The translations under genes were made by a program, and so were the position numbers. A stretch of DNA of 64,000 nucleotides. It comes from Talaromyces rugulosus. Taxonomy: Eukaryota; Ascomycota; Eurotiomycetes; Eurotiales; Trichocomaceae. The notes under the pieces are model-generated. The model saw only the letters and a list, made by a program, of their open reading frames with translations, was not told the DNA's origin and made no database searches. The DNA lies in NCBI RefSeq assembly GCF_013368755.1, contig NC_049562.1, positions 6,634,001-6,698,000 on the forward strand, in the 5' to 3' direction. Positions 44,425 through 54,407 of the stretch are shown here, piece by piece; the first letter of the stretch is position 1, and the number at the start of each line of letters is the position of its first letter.

Positions 44425-45402
44425 TCAAGCGGCCACTAGCTTATTTTTGTAAAAGATATTGCAACGACGATCCCCAGCCACACCTGAAGCGAAGCCCAGG
44501 AAGAGGCGTGGCTCTCCATCGGCGGTCGTGTAGACGGCCATGCCCTCGGGTTCCCGAAAGGACAGCGACTGTCCGGCTTTTGTCAGTGTAGGACCCTGGC
44601 GGATCTTTCCCGTGTTGACGTCGACGCTGGTAACCTCGGAGTTGACTACATTTCCATTCACTTCGTAGGCCGTGCCTGAGAGCATGTAAAAGTACGATCC
44701 GTAGGCGGCAAAACCCTGGAACACGTTGGAACGCCCCTTGAGCGCCGGCTGCTCAAAGTCATATAGGGGATTCTTAAAGTTGTTCGCGGCGGCCTCGGCA
44801 ACGGGGAAGGCCCCAATGCGCTTGGTATCACCAAAGGAGTAGCGGCAAACAAGGGAGTCATCACTCGGGTCGATGGTGCAGATGGTGTTCCCAGCACCCT
44901 CGACAGGCTTGAACTTGGTGAGGCCCTTCGAGCCGCCGTCAATAGTCGCGCCATTAACATACATAAAGCGGGCAATGCGGTCGCCGTAGCCATTGGACTT
45001 GACATCGATCTCGGTCCACATGTATGTGTCCGAGCCCACGGCCTCTGCCCCGATTGCAACGCCGTGGCCCGCGCCCTTGACCCACATGTGCCCCAGTATC
45101 TTGCCGCTAAAGTCCAGCTGGGTAATGCACAAGTCGCCCTGCTCCACCGGGGTGTTATTGGGACGCTGGGCAACGAAGAGCCGGCGGTTCTTGTTGTCAA
45201 AAGTAAAGCTCTGGTAGACCGTGTCTTGGTACAAGTGCACGTGCCTGAAGAGGTCGGTTGATGGCGCCGTGAGGTCGAAGACGGACGACTGGTTCACATT
45301 GCGCGGTGACAGGCTCCAGTTCGGAAGTGTGCTGACCTGACAGCTGGATAGGGAATTGAATGTGGCTGCACAAGCAACCAGGATGCGGCCGAGAGGCAAC
45401 AT
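44425..45402 (-). CDS. Secreted beta-propeller protein (TagC / phage P68-RBP-like fold)
   Basis: Single exon, 325 residues. Signal peptide MLPLGRILVACAATFNSLSSCQ, then FDLTAPSTDLFRHVHLYQDTVYQSFTFD and FVAQRPNN, GDLCITQLDFSGKILGHMWVKGAGHGVAIGAE, YMWTEIDVKSNGYGDRIARF, VFQGFAAYGSYFYMLSGTAYE and FREPEGMAVY. The repeated Q-x-F-x-F, HG-v-aIGaE and YWTE-like blades match the five-bladed propeller seen in actinobacterial TagC-like and phage receptor-binding proteins. In fungi it is a sporadic extracellular protein of unknown role. Frame and signal peptide are intact; the gene is flanked by repeats on both sides. The family call is by motif memory only. Confidence 0.7.
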   Translation of the reverse strand: MLPLGRILVACAATFNSLSSCQVSTLPNWSLSPRNVNQSSVFDLTAPSTDLFRHVHLYQDTVYQSFTFDNKNRRLFVAQRPNNTPVEQGDLCITQLDFSGKILGHMWVKGAGHGVAIGAEAVGSDTYMWTEIDVKSNGYGDRIARFMYVNGATIDGGSKGLTKFKPVEGAGNTICTIDPSDDSLVCRYSFGDTKRIGAFPVAEAAANNFKNPLYDFEQPALKGRSNVFQGFAAYGSYFYMLSGTAYEVNGNVVNSEVTSVDVNTGKIRQGPTLTKAGQSLSFREPEGMAVYTTADGEPRLFLGFASGVAGDRRCNIFYKNKLVAA

Positions 45403-45697
45403 TTTGGGGGATGTTGATGTAGGGCGAGATGTGAGAAAAGGGGACGAGTTCTTGTGCTGGAGAAAACGAAGGTGAGAGCTAGGAACTTGAGGTCTTTTAA
45501 TATAGTAGCACTCAAAAGTATACAGCGCTTCGGAAAAGCCTATAGAATCTACCTGCCCCGCAATTACGAGGCGCCGCCTCGTATAAGACTCAACTACCCT
45601 GAATTCTCTCTAATACAAATAGAAATTAATAGCCCAATTGAAAATATCCCTCTCCTCCCCTAAACAGCTTTATTCCCAATAAAAAGATTTGTTCAAA
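45403..45697. promoter_or_regulatory. Upstream region of the secreted propeller gene
   Basis: About 300 bp between the propeller gene start and a truncated secretion-signal remnant on the opposite strand. No specific site recognised. Confidence 0.35.
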
Positions 45698-45784
45698 ATG
45701 TCTATCCATAAAATCGCAGCTGCCCTCCTCTCCCTCCACCTAGGCACCGGTATCATCATCTATGTTATGAAACTACCTTCATGA
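45698..45784 (+). pseudogene. Truncated gene start: orphan signal-peptide-like segment
   Basis: ATG 45698 opens a 28-codon frame, MSIHKIAAALLSLHLGTGII.., that looks like a secretion signal and then stops. AT-rich repeat sequence begins within about 120 bases. Likely a secreted-protein gene beheaded by repeat insertion or deletion. Confidence 0.4.
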
Positions 45785-45910
45785 CGCTAAGGAACACTAC
45801 ACTACAACCAAAGGGGAAAGGGCTACTTTGGTATTTGTAATATTAGAATCAACTATTAGTAATAAAAGTATAAAAAAAAAAACACGTAGTATAGAATATA
45901 TAGAATGTTA

Positions 45911-46217
45911 TATTTATTTATTTATTTAATCAAATTTAACGTCTATACCGAGCCCTGGGCTATAACAGACAGCGTTTCGTATGGGTTATGTTATGGCTGT
46001 CATAAGAATCGATAACTATGAAGTACCAGGCCCAGGAATGCCTGATTCAGCATTCTTATAATCGATATTATAGTGTTATATTAATAATATGAAAGGTATA
46101 AATCTATAAGATTTATTAGATTTATAGAGATGATAATCTTATTAATAATAATAAACTGACTATATATATTAAGGGCTTTATTAAGAGGACTAGAAACAAA
46201 TAGAAGATAACTCGAGG
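45911..46217 (+). repeat. Dispersed repeat, better-preserved copy
   Basis: About 305 bp from the ATTTATTTATTTAATCAAATTTAACG start to AGAAACAAATAGAAGATAACTC. It aligns along its length with 53196-53468 and at its start with 2361-2435. Compared with this copy, the one at 53196 has mostly C-to-T and G-to-A changes. Confidence 0.8.
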
Positions 46218-46299
46218 CTTGTGACATGCCTTTTCCAAAGATGTTGATTTCTATCTAGGGGTGCGGTTCTCTAAAACAACAAGCATGGGAAAGGAATCT

Positions 46300-46515
46300 A
46301 ACTACCAGGACCTGCAGGAAGGTTTTACCTTGTGTGCTTAGATAACCAGCTTGACCCCTTATGGCCCCGGGGTGAGGCTATTCCCAGATCTGGCACCGCG
46401 GGTTAGGGTTAATGCCCTTCCTGCCTGAGGCCTCTTTCTGCCTGAGGCTCCCACCCGGCCCCGAGGCAGCTCCTACCCTTGGGGATAGCCTCGGCCTCAG
46501 CCCCAGCCGTCACAC
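46300..46515 (+). repeat. Diverged LTR 3' part related to the chromovirus LTR
   Basis: CCTTATGGCCCCGGGGTGAGGCTATTCCCAGATCTGGCACCGC.. to CAGCCGTCACACTA parallels the LTR stretch CTTTATGGTTCCGCATGAGGTTATTCCCATCTCAGTACCGC.. to GACCGTCACACTA. GC-rich island in an AT-rich region. It belongs to a sister LTR family or an old copy. Confidence 0.55.
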
Positions 46516-47830
46516 TATAGCCAAGGATCAGCTAATAAATATTGGGTATAGATAGAAACAGTGTATAGAAGAATCCGGCTTCCTAGATATTCAGAAACAA
46601 GTGGTTAGAGTCTTAATTAGCTAGTGGACTCAGGATATAAAATTGAAAGAAATAGAGATGCTTGAATATTTTTATATGAGAGAATTAATTGAGTTATATT
46701 CTGTTTTTTTTTATTTATATCCTAGGCTGTACTTTGGATAAAACTCATATAATCTTTTTCTTAGTTATGAAAGAGATCAATAATTAGCACTTGTGTATTT
46801 ATATGATATATTGGTTTTTGTTTGGATATAGAGGTGATGTTTAGGAATAGTAATTTTATTATTTTTAGTTACTCTAAGTTGATTTTTTGTTTGTTTATTT
46901 GTTTTTTTTTTATTTTTAGTTTTTTTTTAAAATACTATTTAAGATGATTGTGATGTATTAGGCTCTATTTTGATATACTTATTCACTTATGTATTGTTTT
47001 CATTCTGTATAATTATGCTCTATATTGTTAGCTTATTTGCCTGATAGTATTTATCTTACCTAAGCTGATTAGTTACTATGGATTGGAAACTAGTTTGGTG
47101 GTTTCTTTGAAAAATAATTTGTCTTAACTTTTTACATAGCTTAGAATATAGTATTGTGAGCTAGTAGTTTACAAATTATGACTAAATATAGGCGCTTGTC
47201 TGTTTAATTTCTATCTTTTGTAATATTTATAGTGTGTTTTTATAATAGCTGGTCTTTACTGATTAAAATCTCTTTTCACTACTATAGATGTTTCGAGAAA
47301 TTATTTTTATGGCTATCTATTTATTAGGTGTTTTTGTATTTTAAATAATAAATATTTATAAGACCACTCTATATTATTCTTTTTCTAATATGCTGAGTGT
47401 GTTTAAATGTTGTTCTTTTAAAATTATAGTATAGCAGCTAGGTTAATTTTCTTAGTTTGAATTCTAATTAGTTGACTTAAGAAACAATATGCAGATTCTA
47501 TATAGAGAATAGTATTCTTAGGTTAGTGGAGGCCACAGAATAAAAAATAAGAGAGAAATTGCTGTGTTTTTAATATATATTGATTAACTAAATATTATCT
47601 GAAATTTCTGATCTACTGATTATAGTGAGATTTTAGAGTGATTAATTATTATTTTTTTGATTTGATTGTGGTGTAATAGTTAATTTCTTAATTGTTATAT
47701 AAGACGTAATTAGCTTTTCCTAGAATATGTTAATTTAAAAGTGAATTTACTTGATTATTTTTATTCTGTTATTTGATCTAGTAGCAGTTTTGTTTAGCTA
47801 ATAATATTTTAGGAAGTTGACATGATGTTT
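46516..47830. other. Very AT-rich, T-skewed block, 1.3 kb
   Basis: No coding potential. Long T and A runs with few CpG sites on this strand. Typical of heavily RIP-mutated transposon sequence. Confidence 0.6.
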
Positions 47831-49151
47831 AATTTTCTTGTCTATCATCAGGATTGAATTCAGCGCCCATTCTTCAATGTTGGTCGAACGTGAGTGTGTA
47901 TTATCTTCGCCACAATTTATATTACCAGAGGAACATGGGTCATGAGCTCTGAACAAATCAGAAGAAGGTGTCGGTATATTAGCAGAAATGTAGGGAGCAG
48001 CTTTTGCATCGTCGCCGATTATTATCAACTGGTTTCAACTCTGACAATCATTATTTTGAAAAGATCTCTGATCACACTCACTAAAATATGGCTCATCCTT
48101 CGTAGGTCTGGCATGGCAAACTCGCGATTCAATCCATGCCCCATATGTCAAATAAGGCAATAGCTCGTTAGCAGCGACAGAAATTGAAGTTTCCTTTTTG
48201 TTCACTAAGTATACTCAGGTCGATATCCGGATGCTGAACGTTACCTGTTTCCTCAGTTAAATTCACTCGTTCGTTAAATCACATAGACGTAATGGGCGAA
48301 GCGTAGCGTATATTGTGGGATTCAAAACTCTCTCGCACTGCGTGATAATGACGCTGATGGCGTCTAGTATATTTCTACCAAATAACTAAACATTCTGATC
48401 TTGCCATAATATGTGTTTACACGCCTGTGCAATTATCCTTGATCCGGCCCACACCATAAGCCATGCCCCATATGATGTACGTCTGTTTCTTTCTAGAGTG
48501 GTTTTAGAGCAAGCAACCTTGGATCGGAATACGAAACATAACTACTAGCATTGCAGTCATTTGATCCTGAGAGGTTCTAATCTCCTGGTAACCGTAGCTG
48601 TATCTTCTTTCCACTGCTGCTTATCTGCATATATGTACAACTGGGGAGTTCGTGGGTTTGCCCTGGGAGAGAGAAGTTTGGGAAGGGGGCGTTAGGTTGA
48701 ATCTCCGACCTCGTAAAAGACTGGTCTTTTCAGTGCCGGAAGTCATCCTCGAGTTCCGAATCAACGTGGCCAGCGTAGAGTTCAAAACTCCAGGTCCATT
48801 ATGGTTGCCCTTGAGGGAAATTCGCCTGAAGTCGGAACATTTCGTTTCTGACACTAAACGTGAGGAAATTATAGTGGAACCTGTGAGTAGGCTGTACTAC
48901 ACTAACAAGACAGCAATGAAGTATATATATATATATATATACATATATACGGCAAGCAGTTAAGGCAAAGAAGTGTAGAATTAGACTAGAAAATTCCCTT
49001 TGCAATATCTTCCTCAAACCGTTATGAGTTAGCCATCACCCCATAGTATTCTTCGTATTCGGCCATCTTCAGTGATAAGAGGTAGCAGATATTCCATACT
49101 TGCACACGGAATCGGCCCAGGGTCTCCCTGGTATCTTAAACGGTTTTCTAG
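47831..49151. other. Ordinary-composition stretch with no supported gene
   Basis: The frame at 48652-48963 (MGLPWEREVWEGGVRLN..) reads a little like protein but has no start context or family resemblance. A (TA)n microsatellite lies at about 48922-48942. Confidence 0.4.
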
Positions 49152-49872
49152 TCAATGAGGGCAGCGGCTACCTTCCCTTAATTGCTCCGAAATAGCGGGT
49201 TCAGTATTGTTTTTGACCGTTGCCCACTGAAGACAATTCTCACAGCGGCTGTAAACCCTACAATATAGTCCATACCCACACATCTCCCAACGCAAACAAC
49301 GGAGGAAGTGATAAAGTTTCTTAATCTGTATCACCTGTCCAGCTTGATATATGTCTTCCCAGACACCGCAAGCGGGGCGGATTCGACGATTATTTCGAAC
49401 GTGTTGTTTCCCCCTTTTACCCGTTACTTTGTTTGTTGGCAAACTCACCCTTAGAACATCCTCGTACCTATTATTGTTAGCATTCGATTACGGTGCAACC
49501 ATAAGTTCCCGATCGTGTGATACAACATTCTCCACGTCCCTGTAACACACAACTATCATAACTTTTGCTCCGCTGTTGTAGGCCTTTCAACCTCAAGCGC
49601 ATTCTCTGTAGCCCGTCAATGTCGGTACAATCAGCAAAGATGATCCTTAGGACGGGGCAGCTTGGAAAATTCCATGCGGTCCCGCCCACGGTACTCCAAT
49701 ATAATACTAGACGAGTGTTTATTGCTAAACAGAAGCAGAAGAGGGCTAGGAAAGCCTGACAAATCAAAGATACAGAGCAGCCATTAGAGCTATCAGTAGG
49801 GTGAAGCTGTCGTGAGCAGGAGGAAGAGACTCTGGCAGGCGCGACTTGATTTCTGGATGCAAGTGTGATCAC
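49152..49872 (-). other. Possible small secreted Cys-rich protein, unresolved
   Basis: A minus-strand frame at 49872-49477 has a hydrophobic stretch ([21 protein letters not shown]) followed by Cys-rich sequence ([46 protein letters not shown]). A second open segment, 49448-49152, continues with more Cys (MCGYGLYCRVYSRCENC). Spliced together they could be an effector-like protein, but I find no good ATG in frame and cannot place the intron. I do not recognise the family. Confidence 0.3.
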
Positions 49873-50435
49873 CTGTTTTTATGGGTGTACGCTGCATAGC
49901 TGTCTGACAGTAGATTCTCCCACTAGACCAAAATATGAATCCGTACTCAGACTAGTGGGTAAGGTTTATAACTCTCACCCGTAGTATGAACTTAGGCTTA
50001 CGGTAGAAACCAGGGGCAATAGTAGATTGGCAGCAAACTTACGCTAACAGTATAAGCTTAGGACAACAGTATGAACCGGGGAATATCAACGCTCAAAATC
50101 AAGCTTGTGTCTTGGCAACGGGGCAGAAAAACACTAATCATATGTTTGTTCTGAAATGACCTCTCGACTACTGAGCAATGGGGGAAATTCACATTATTAG
50201 AGGCGAAAGTCGCACCTTTCCAGCTTTAGACGGTCTCGCTATGTTCAAAGGTTGGCATATTCAAAATTGCTGACTCTGACAATTATGCTAACAGCTAACC
50301 ATAGGCAGAATGAACTTTTGATCTTTCTGACCCTAAGCCACAAAAGTCTGAAGTCTTGGAACTGGGTCTCTGATCCTTGCACGCACCGCCTCCATATATA
50401 CAGCTACTTTCTGAAAGCCATGCTGTTACTCTAGC

Positions 50436-51679
50436 TTAAGAATTAAACTGTATAACCGGTTTTCCAATCTTGTGAGTAGAAAACCTTTCATATGCGCGGG
50501 GCACCTCATCAAGACTATACAAAACCTCGTCAATAATAAAACTTGGCTTTGCCTTACCACTCTCAATCAACTTCTGTAGCATAGGTTGTAATTTTTGTAT
50601 CTCAGCCACGCCGCCTCGAATTGATAGACCCTTGAACCAAAGAAGTCCTATAAGCACGGGAAATTTTCCTTGTTTATCTGTAGCTAGAGGCGTTCCTGCT
50701 GTTGAGCCTGGAGATGGAGGGTATACACCATAAAGGCCAATCCCCCCTGTCGCCTCCGTAACCTTGATACAATCATTCAAGACTAGGTTCTCTTCCGGCT
50801 CGAGCTTGCTATTCACACACTCAAACCCAACGCAGTCAATGGTGCGACGCACACCCCGCGGCTCGCGTTTTAGAATTTGTTCAACAGGGTCGTTCTTGGT
50901 GAAATCAATAGGGATAGCGCCTATCGAGGCTGCTTTCTCTAGTCGAGAAGGAACATAGTCAACCGAGTAGACCGTGGTTGCCCCACGTAGTATAGCCGAG
51001 TAGGCAGATAGCAGACCTAGTGGACCAGCGCCAAAGACTGCGACCGTATCTCCCGCTTCGAACCCTGCGCAGTCAAGTGCGTGCCAGGCTGATGGGAAAA
51101 TGTCGCTGAGGATGATATAGTCGAGGTCATGCTCTGTTGTTGGAGGAAGCTTGAGACAAGATGAGTCCGCAAATGGAACACGAATGTACTCCGCTTAGGA
51201 ATTTTGTAAGCATAGAGCCTGCTTGTGTGAATTTAAGCAGATAGAGCCGAAGGATACATACCTTGAGCACCGCCTAGGTTTGGCCCAAAGTCTTCTCCAA
51301 ACCCCGGAAAATCAACGAGAGTAGGCGGATTGAATGTGAGGCAATAGGTAAGGCAACCACGGTGGCAATTTTCACAGTATCCACAGTAAATCGCTCCGGG
51401 AGCCAGCACCCGATCTCCGACTTTGAGGGATTTTACACCCTCTCCTACCTGCACAATCGTGCCGAGTCCTTCGTGACCCATGATCCACGGGGGAGTTTTG
51501 CTGCCGAAGAGGCCGTGATACATGTGTAAGTCTGTTCCACAGATTGCGGCTGTTGTGATACGAATAACAATGTCGTTTGCATCCATAATATGAGGAATAG
51601 GCTGGTTCTTCAAGGCCATCTGGAAGGGCGTGCCTTCCCAAACGATAGCCTTCATAGATTTATCTTGAGCTTGTGACAT
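50436..51679 (-). CDS. Zinc-dependent alcohol dehydrogenase (MDR family, formaldehyde-dehydrogenase-like)
   Basis: Two exons (51679-51262 and 51193-50436) around a 68-bp intron give 391 residues. The GroES-like domain has AAICGTDLHMYHG (zinc Cys), MGHEGLGTIVQVGEGV and the structural-zinc cluster CGYCENCHRGC. The Rossmann domain has AGDTVAVFGAGPLGLLSAYSA and TVYSVDYVPSRLEKA, and the long insert TATGGIGLYGVYPPSPG typical of glutathione-independent formaldehyde-dehydrogenase relatives. The splice joins GGAQ to AEYIRVPFAD. All zinc and cofactor residues look intact, so it is a functional gene surviving among relics. Substrate unknown. Confidence 0.88.
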
Positions 51680-52304
51680 TTTGCGAAGTCAAGATTCTGT
51701 AACTAATCGCACAGGAGGTGATTGAATATCTAGGACCATATTAGTTCATGGATTTCTACAGAGTCCTTATATGTGCACAGGATAGACTATGCCTAGTTAA
51801 GAATAGTAATTCTGTCCGCAAACAGCAAATTTTCGCTAGACGGATAACATCATTTTCTTTAAAAAGATTCATTGACATATTACCCTGGATAAGGTAGTGA
51901 TGTATAGATGACAGATCCATCATAACCACAGGTTCTAGATTATAGTTGCGGGTTTCCGGCTTCACAACGGTGACAGACCGTTGCATTTCAGTGAAGTCAT
52001 TGTCTTCTTCCTATATCTTTACTCTTGTTTGACCTGGTCTCTGCACTTTTTACTTCAATTTAAGCTACATAAGTTGGATCAGCCTTTGTAACGCACGTAT
52101 GTATACTTCAAAGTTTGAGATAGTTCTCTTATGCTTTCTATGCGACAACCCGGCATATTCGAAAGAGGCGCCACTCAAGAAGGAAACCAGTGTAAGAGCA
52201 AAGCTTAAATTAACATTTAGGTTTGATCAAGAGCACGTATTATGTAAAATAATAAACCAGCCTTTCTCCGAAACCAGTGCCCCGCCCACCACGGATACCG
52301 CCGG
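51680..52304. other. Intergenic, dehydrogenase promoter side
   Basis: 625 bp upstream of the dehydrogenase. No supported gene; the 52099-52356 frame has no family resemblance. Confidence 0.4.
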
Positions 52305-52583
52305 ATGCAGTACAATCAGAGTGCCCTGTTGCTGGACGAGAACCGGATCCTGTTAGAGCAGAATAATGAAAAGATCTGTCGACAATCCAGTAGATCAACA
52401 GTCGTCGGAAATGCGAAAGTGATGAGCTATGATGATATCATTAAAGCGCAAAGGAAGCACGATCTGAAGCCAGTGAAACCAGGTTCTATACATCAAAAGA
52501 GTTCGAAAACTGTAGACAGATTACTTTCTAAATCAGAGAAAAAAATGCAAAGCAGAATACACAAGATTTATAAAGCAATATAA
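52305..52583 (+). pseudogene. Fot1/pogo-type transposase C-terminal fragment
   Basis: About 92 codons reading SALLLDENRILLEQNNEKI then STVVGNAKVMSYDDIIKAQRKHD. The VMSYDDI.KAQ.K.D string is characteristic of the tail of fungal DDE_1 (pogo/Fot1) transposases. The catalytic core and the N-terminal DNA-binding domains are absent, so only the end of a dead copy remains. Confidence 0.65.
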
Positions 52584-53195
52584 GTAATTATTATTCTATT
52601 CTAGACCTCTAATATTGTCATTCTCTTGCATCTGTCTTTGTAAGCCTGGTCTTGCGAAATAAATAAATTTTAATTTTAATAGCCAGATAATCTAATTTTA
52701 TATATAATTCCCAAGGTGCCTATCACTATTTACTATTAATATTATAATATAAGTAATATCTCAGTATTATTATTACTAATGAAACCGCTATAATTGTTTT
52801 ATAGCTAGAGATATGCTGATAGCTAGGCTATTGACAGATATGCCTTGGATGGTAGGCTGGGTCAGGCATTATATTCCCATGAGGCTGAATCAACAGAACG
52901 GTTTAATTTTAATTAATTTAATAACTTAATTTTTTAAAAAGCTCTTATAAAGCTAAGTATAAATTTCACTATATAATTATTATGTGAGGCCGTGAGACCT
53001 TCGGGACGCACCAGATGCCGCACCTCGCTACACTAGCCTCACAGAGGGTTGCCAAGCCACTAATGAAGCGGCACATATAATCTGACCTTCGCCCAGGGGT
53101 TGCCGAAGGTCAGCAATCAGTTTGACTACCTAGCGAACCATAGCTTTACTATCGAATCCAACTCTTGCCTGCTCTCTATATAATATTTTCACATA
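52584..53195. other. AT-rich relic sequence
   Basis: Mostly A/T with a GC-richer island at about 52985-53170. No coding signal. Confidence 0.5.
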
Positions 53196-53468
53196 TTATT
53201 ATTATTATTTAATCAAATTTAACATCTATACTAAGCCCTAGGCTATAACAGACAGCGTTTCATATAGGTTATATTACAGCTATTATAAAAATTAATAACT
53301 ATAAAGTATTAAACCTAGAAATATCTAATTTAGTATTCTTATAATCAATATTATAGTATTATATCAATACTATAAAAGATATAAATCTTATTAATAATAA
53401 TAAACCGACTATACATGTTAAAGGCTTTATTAAGAGGACTAGAAACAAATAGAAGATAACTCAAGGCT
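53196..53468 (+). repeat. Dispersed repeat, RIP-mutated copy
   Basis: Matches 45911-46217 throughout, with transitions such as GTCTATACCGAGCCCTGGGC becoming ATCTATACTAAGCCCTAGGC. Confidence 0.8.
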
Positions 53469-53959
53469 AAGTAGGAAATAGATTTAGAAGATTTATTAAT
53501 TTATTTGTTATATTATTAATTCTTTTAATATGTTTCTTAACGACCAGCCTATATATGGCCTGAGACCTTTCTAGATCTTATTTACACTAGTAGTTTGTTG
53601 TTCGATCTTTATGTTATATTTTTCTATATACTTTTATGTTTTTTTGGAACCTAATTACAACTCAATTTGTAAAAGAGATCCAGTGTCGGTTTACTAAAGC
53701 AATCAAGATTCCGCGCACTAGCGCATCGGCCGCAGGCCGCGCGAGGCCTCATGTGATCTCGTCTGGAATGAGGGTATAAGAACGCGTCGGTGTCATATTC
53801 AGATAGTACACAGCAATATATACATTTTACCATAGTACTCGATGTACCCCCTGAAAAACACCACGTACGCGTACATTCGCTTGTAACCGTGCACGGCTTG
53901 ACTTGCTTGATAAGTCAACCCACCGAAGTACTAATATAAGTAGAAGACAGTATTATAGT

Positions 53960-54065
53960 TGACTTTATCCAAGGACTACTAAAGTCTAGAGATCCAGTCA
54001 CTAGAGTTATTTATATAGATGTAATAATTATTATAGATCAACTTACAAAATACATCTTAACTGTG
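53960..54065 (+). pseudogene. RIP-degraded Ty3/gypsy integrase fragment
   Basis: Reads VDFIQGLLKSRDPVTRVIYIDVIIIIDQLTKYI, the degraded form of the integrase catalytic-core start seen in gypsy elements. It lies on the plus strand, opposite to the intact element that begins 90 bp downstream, so it is a separate, older element. Confidence 0.65.
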
Positions 54066-54154
54066 ATACATTAAATTTATAATAGTTATTAATATCAAAT
54101 TAGATAATATACTCTGTTTTAATGTAGTGTGAGGATAGGTCCTCTTCTAGAAGC

Positions 54155-54407
54155 TGTGACGACGAGTCGATTCCTATCCTCTAAGAGTACTCTGCAACGA
54201 GAAAACCAAACATGAGAAGGGAAAGAGGAAGAGAAAGAACCTCCCCCGCTAGTTACATGAGAAATATTCCTTTGTGTGCGTCAGTCTATTCCCTTTATGG
54301 TTCCGCATGAGGTTATTCCCATCTCAGTACCGCTCTCGGTTCCCTTTCCCTGGTGGTGCCTCAGGCCGCCACTGCTGGTTCCCGAGGCCTGGGTCAGGAC
54401 CGTCACA
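54155..54407 (-). repeat. 3' LTR of the chromovirus
   Basis: 253 bp, TGTGACG..CGTCACA ends, same sequence as 59809-60061. It also supplies the TGA stop of pol. Confidence 0.95.

Noticed and set aside
48652..48963. Frame of 103 codons ending in a TA microsatellite
   Set aside because: It runs into the simple repeat (IYIYIYIY) and has no family resemblance or start context.
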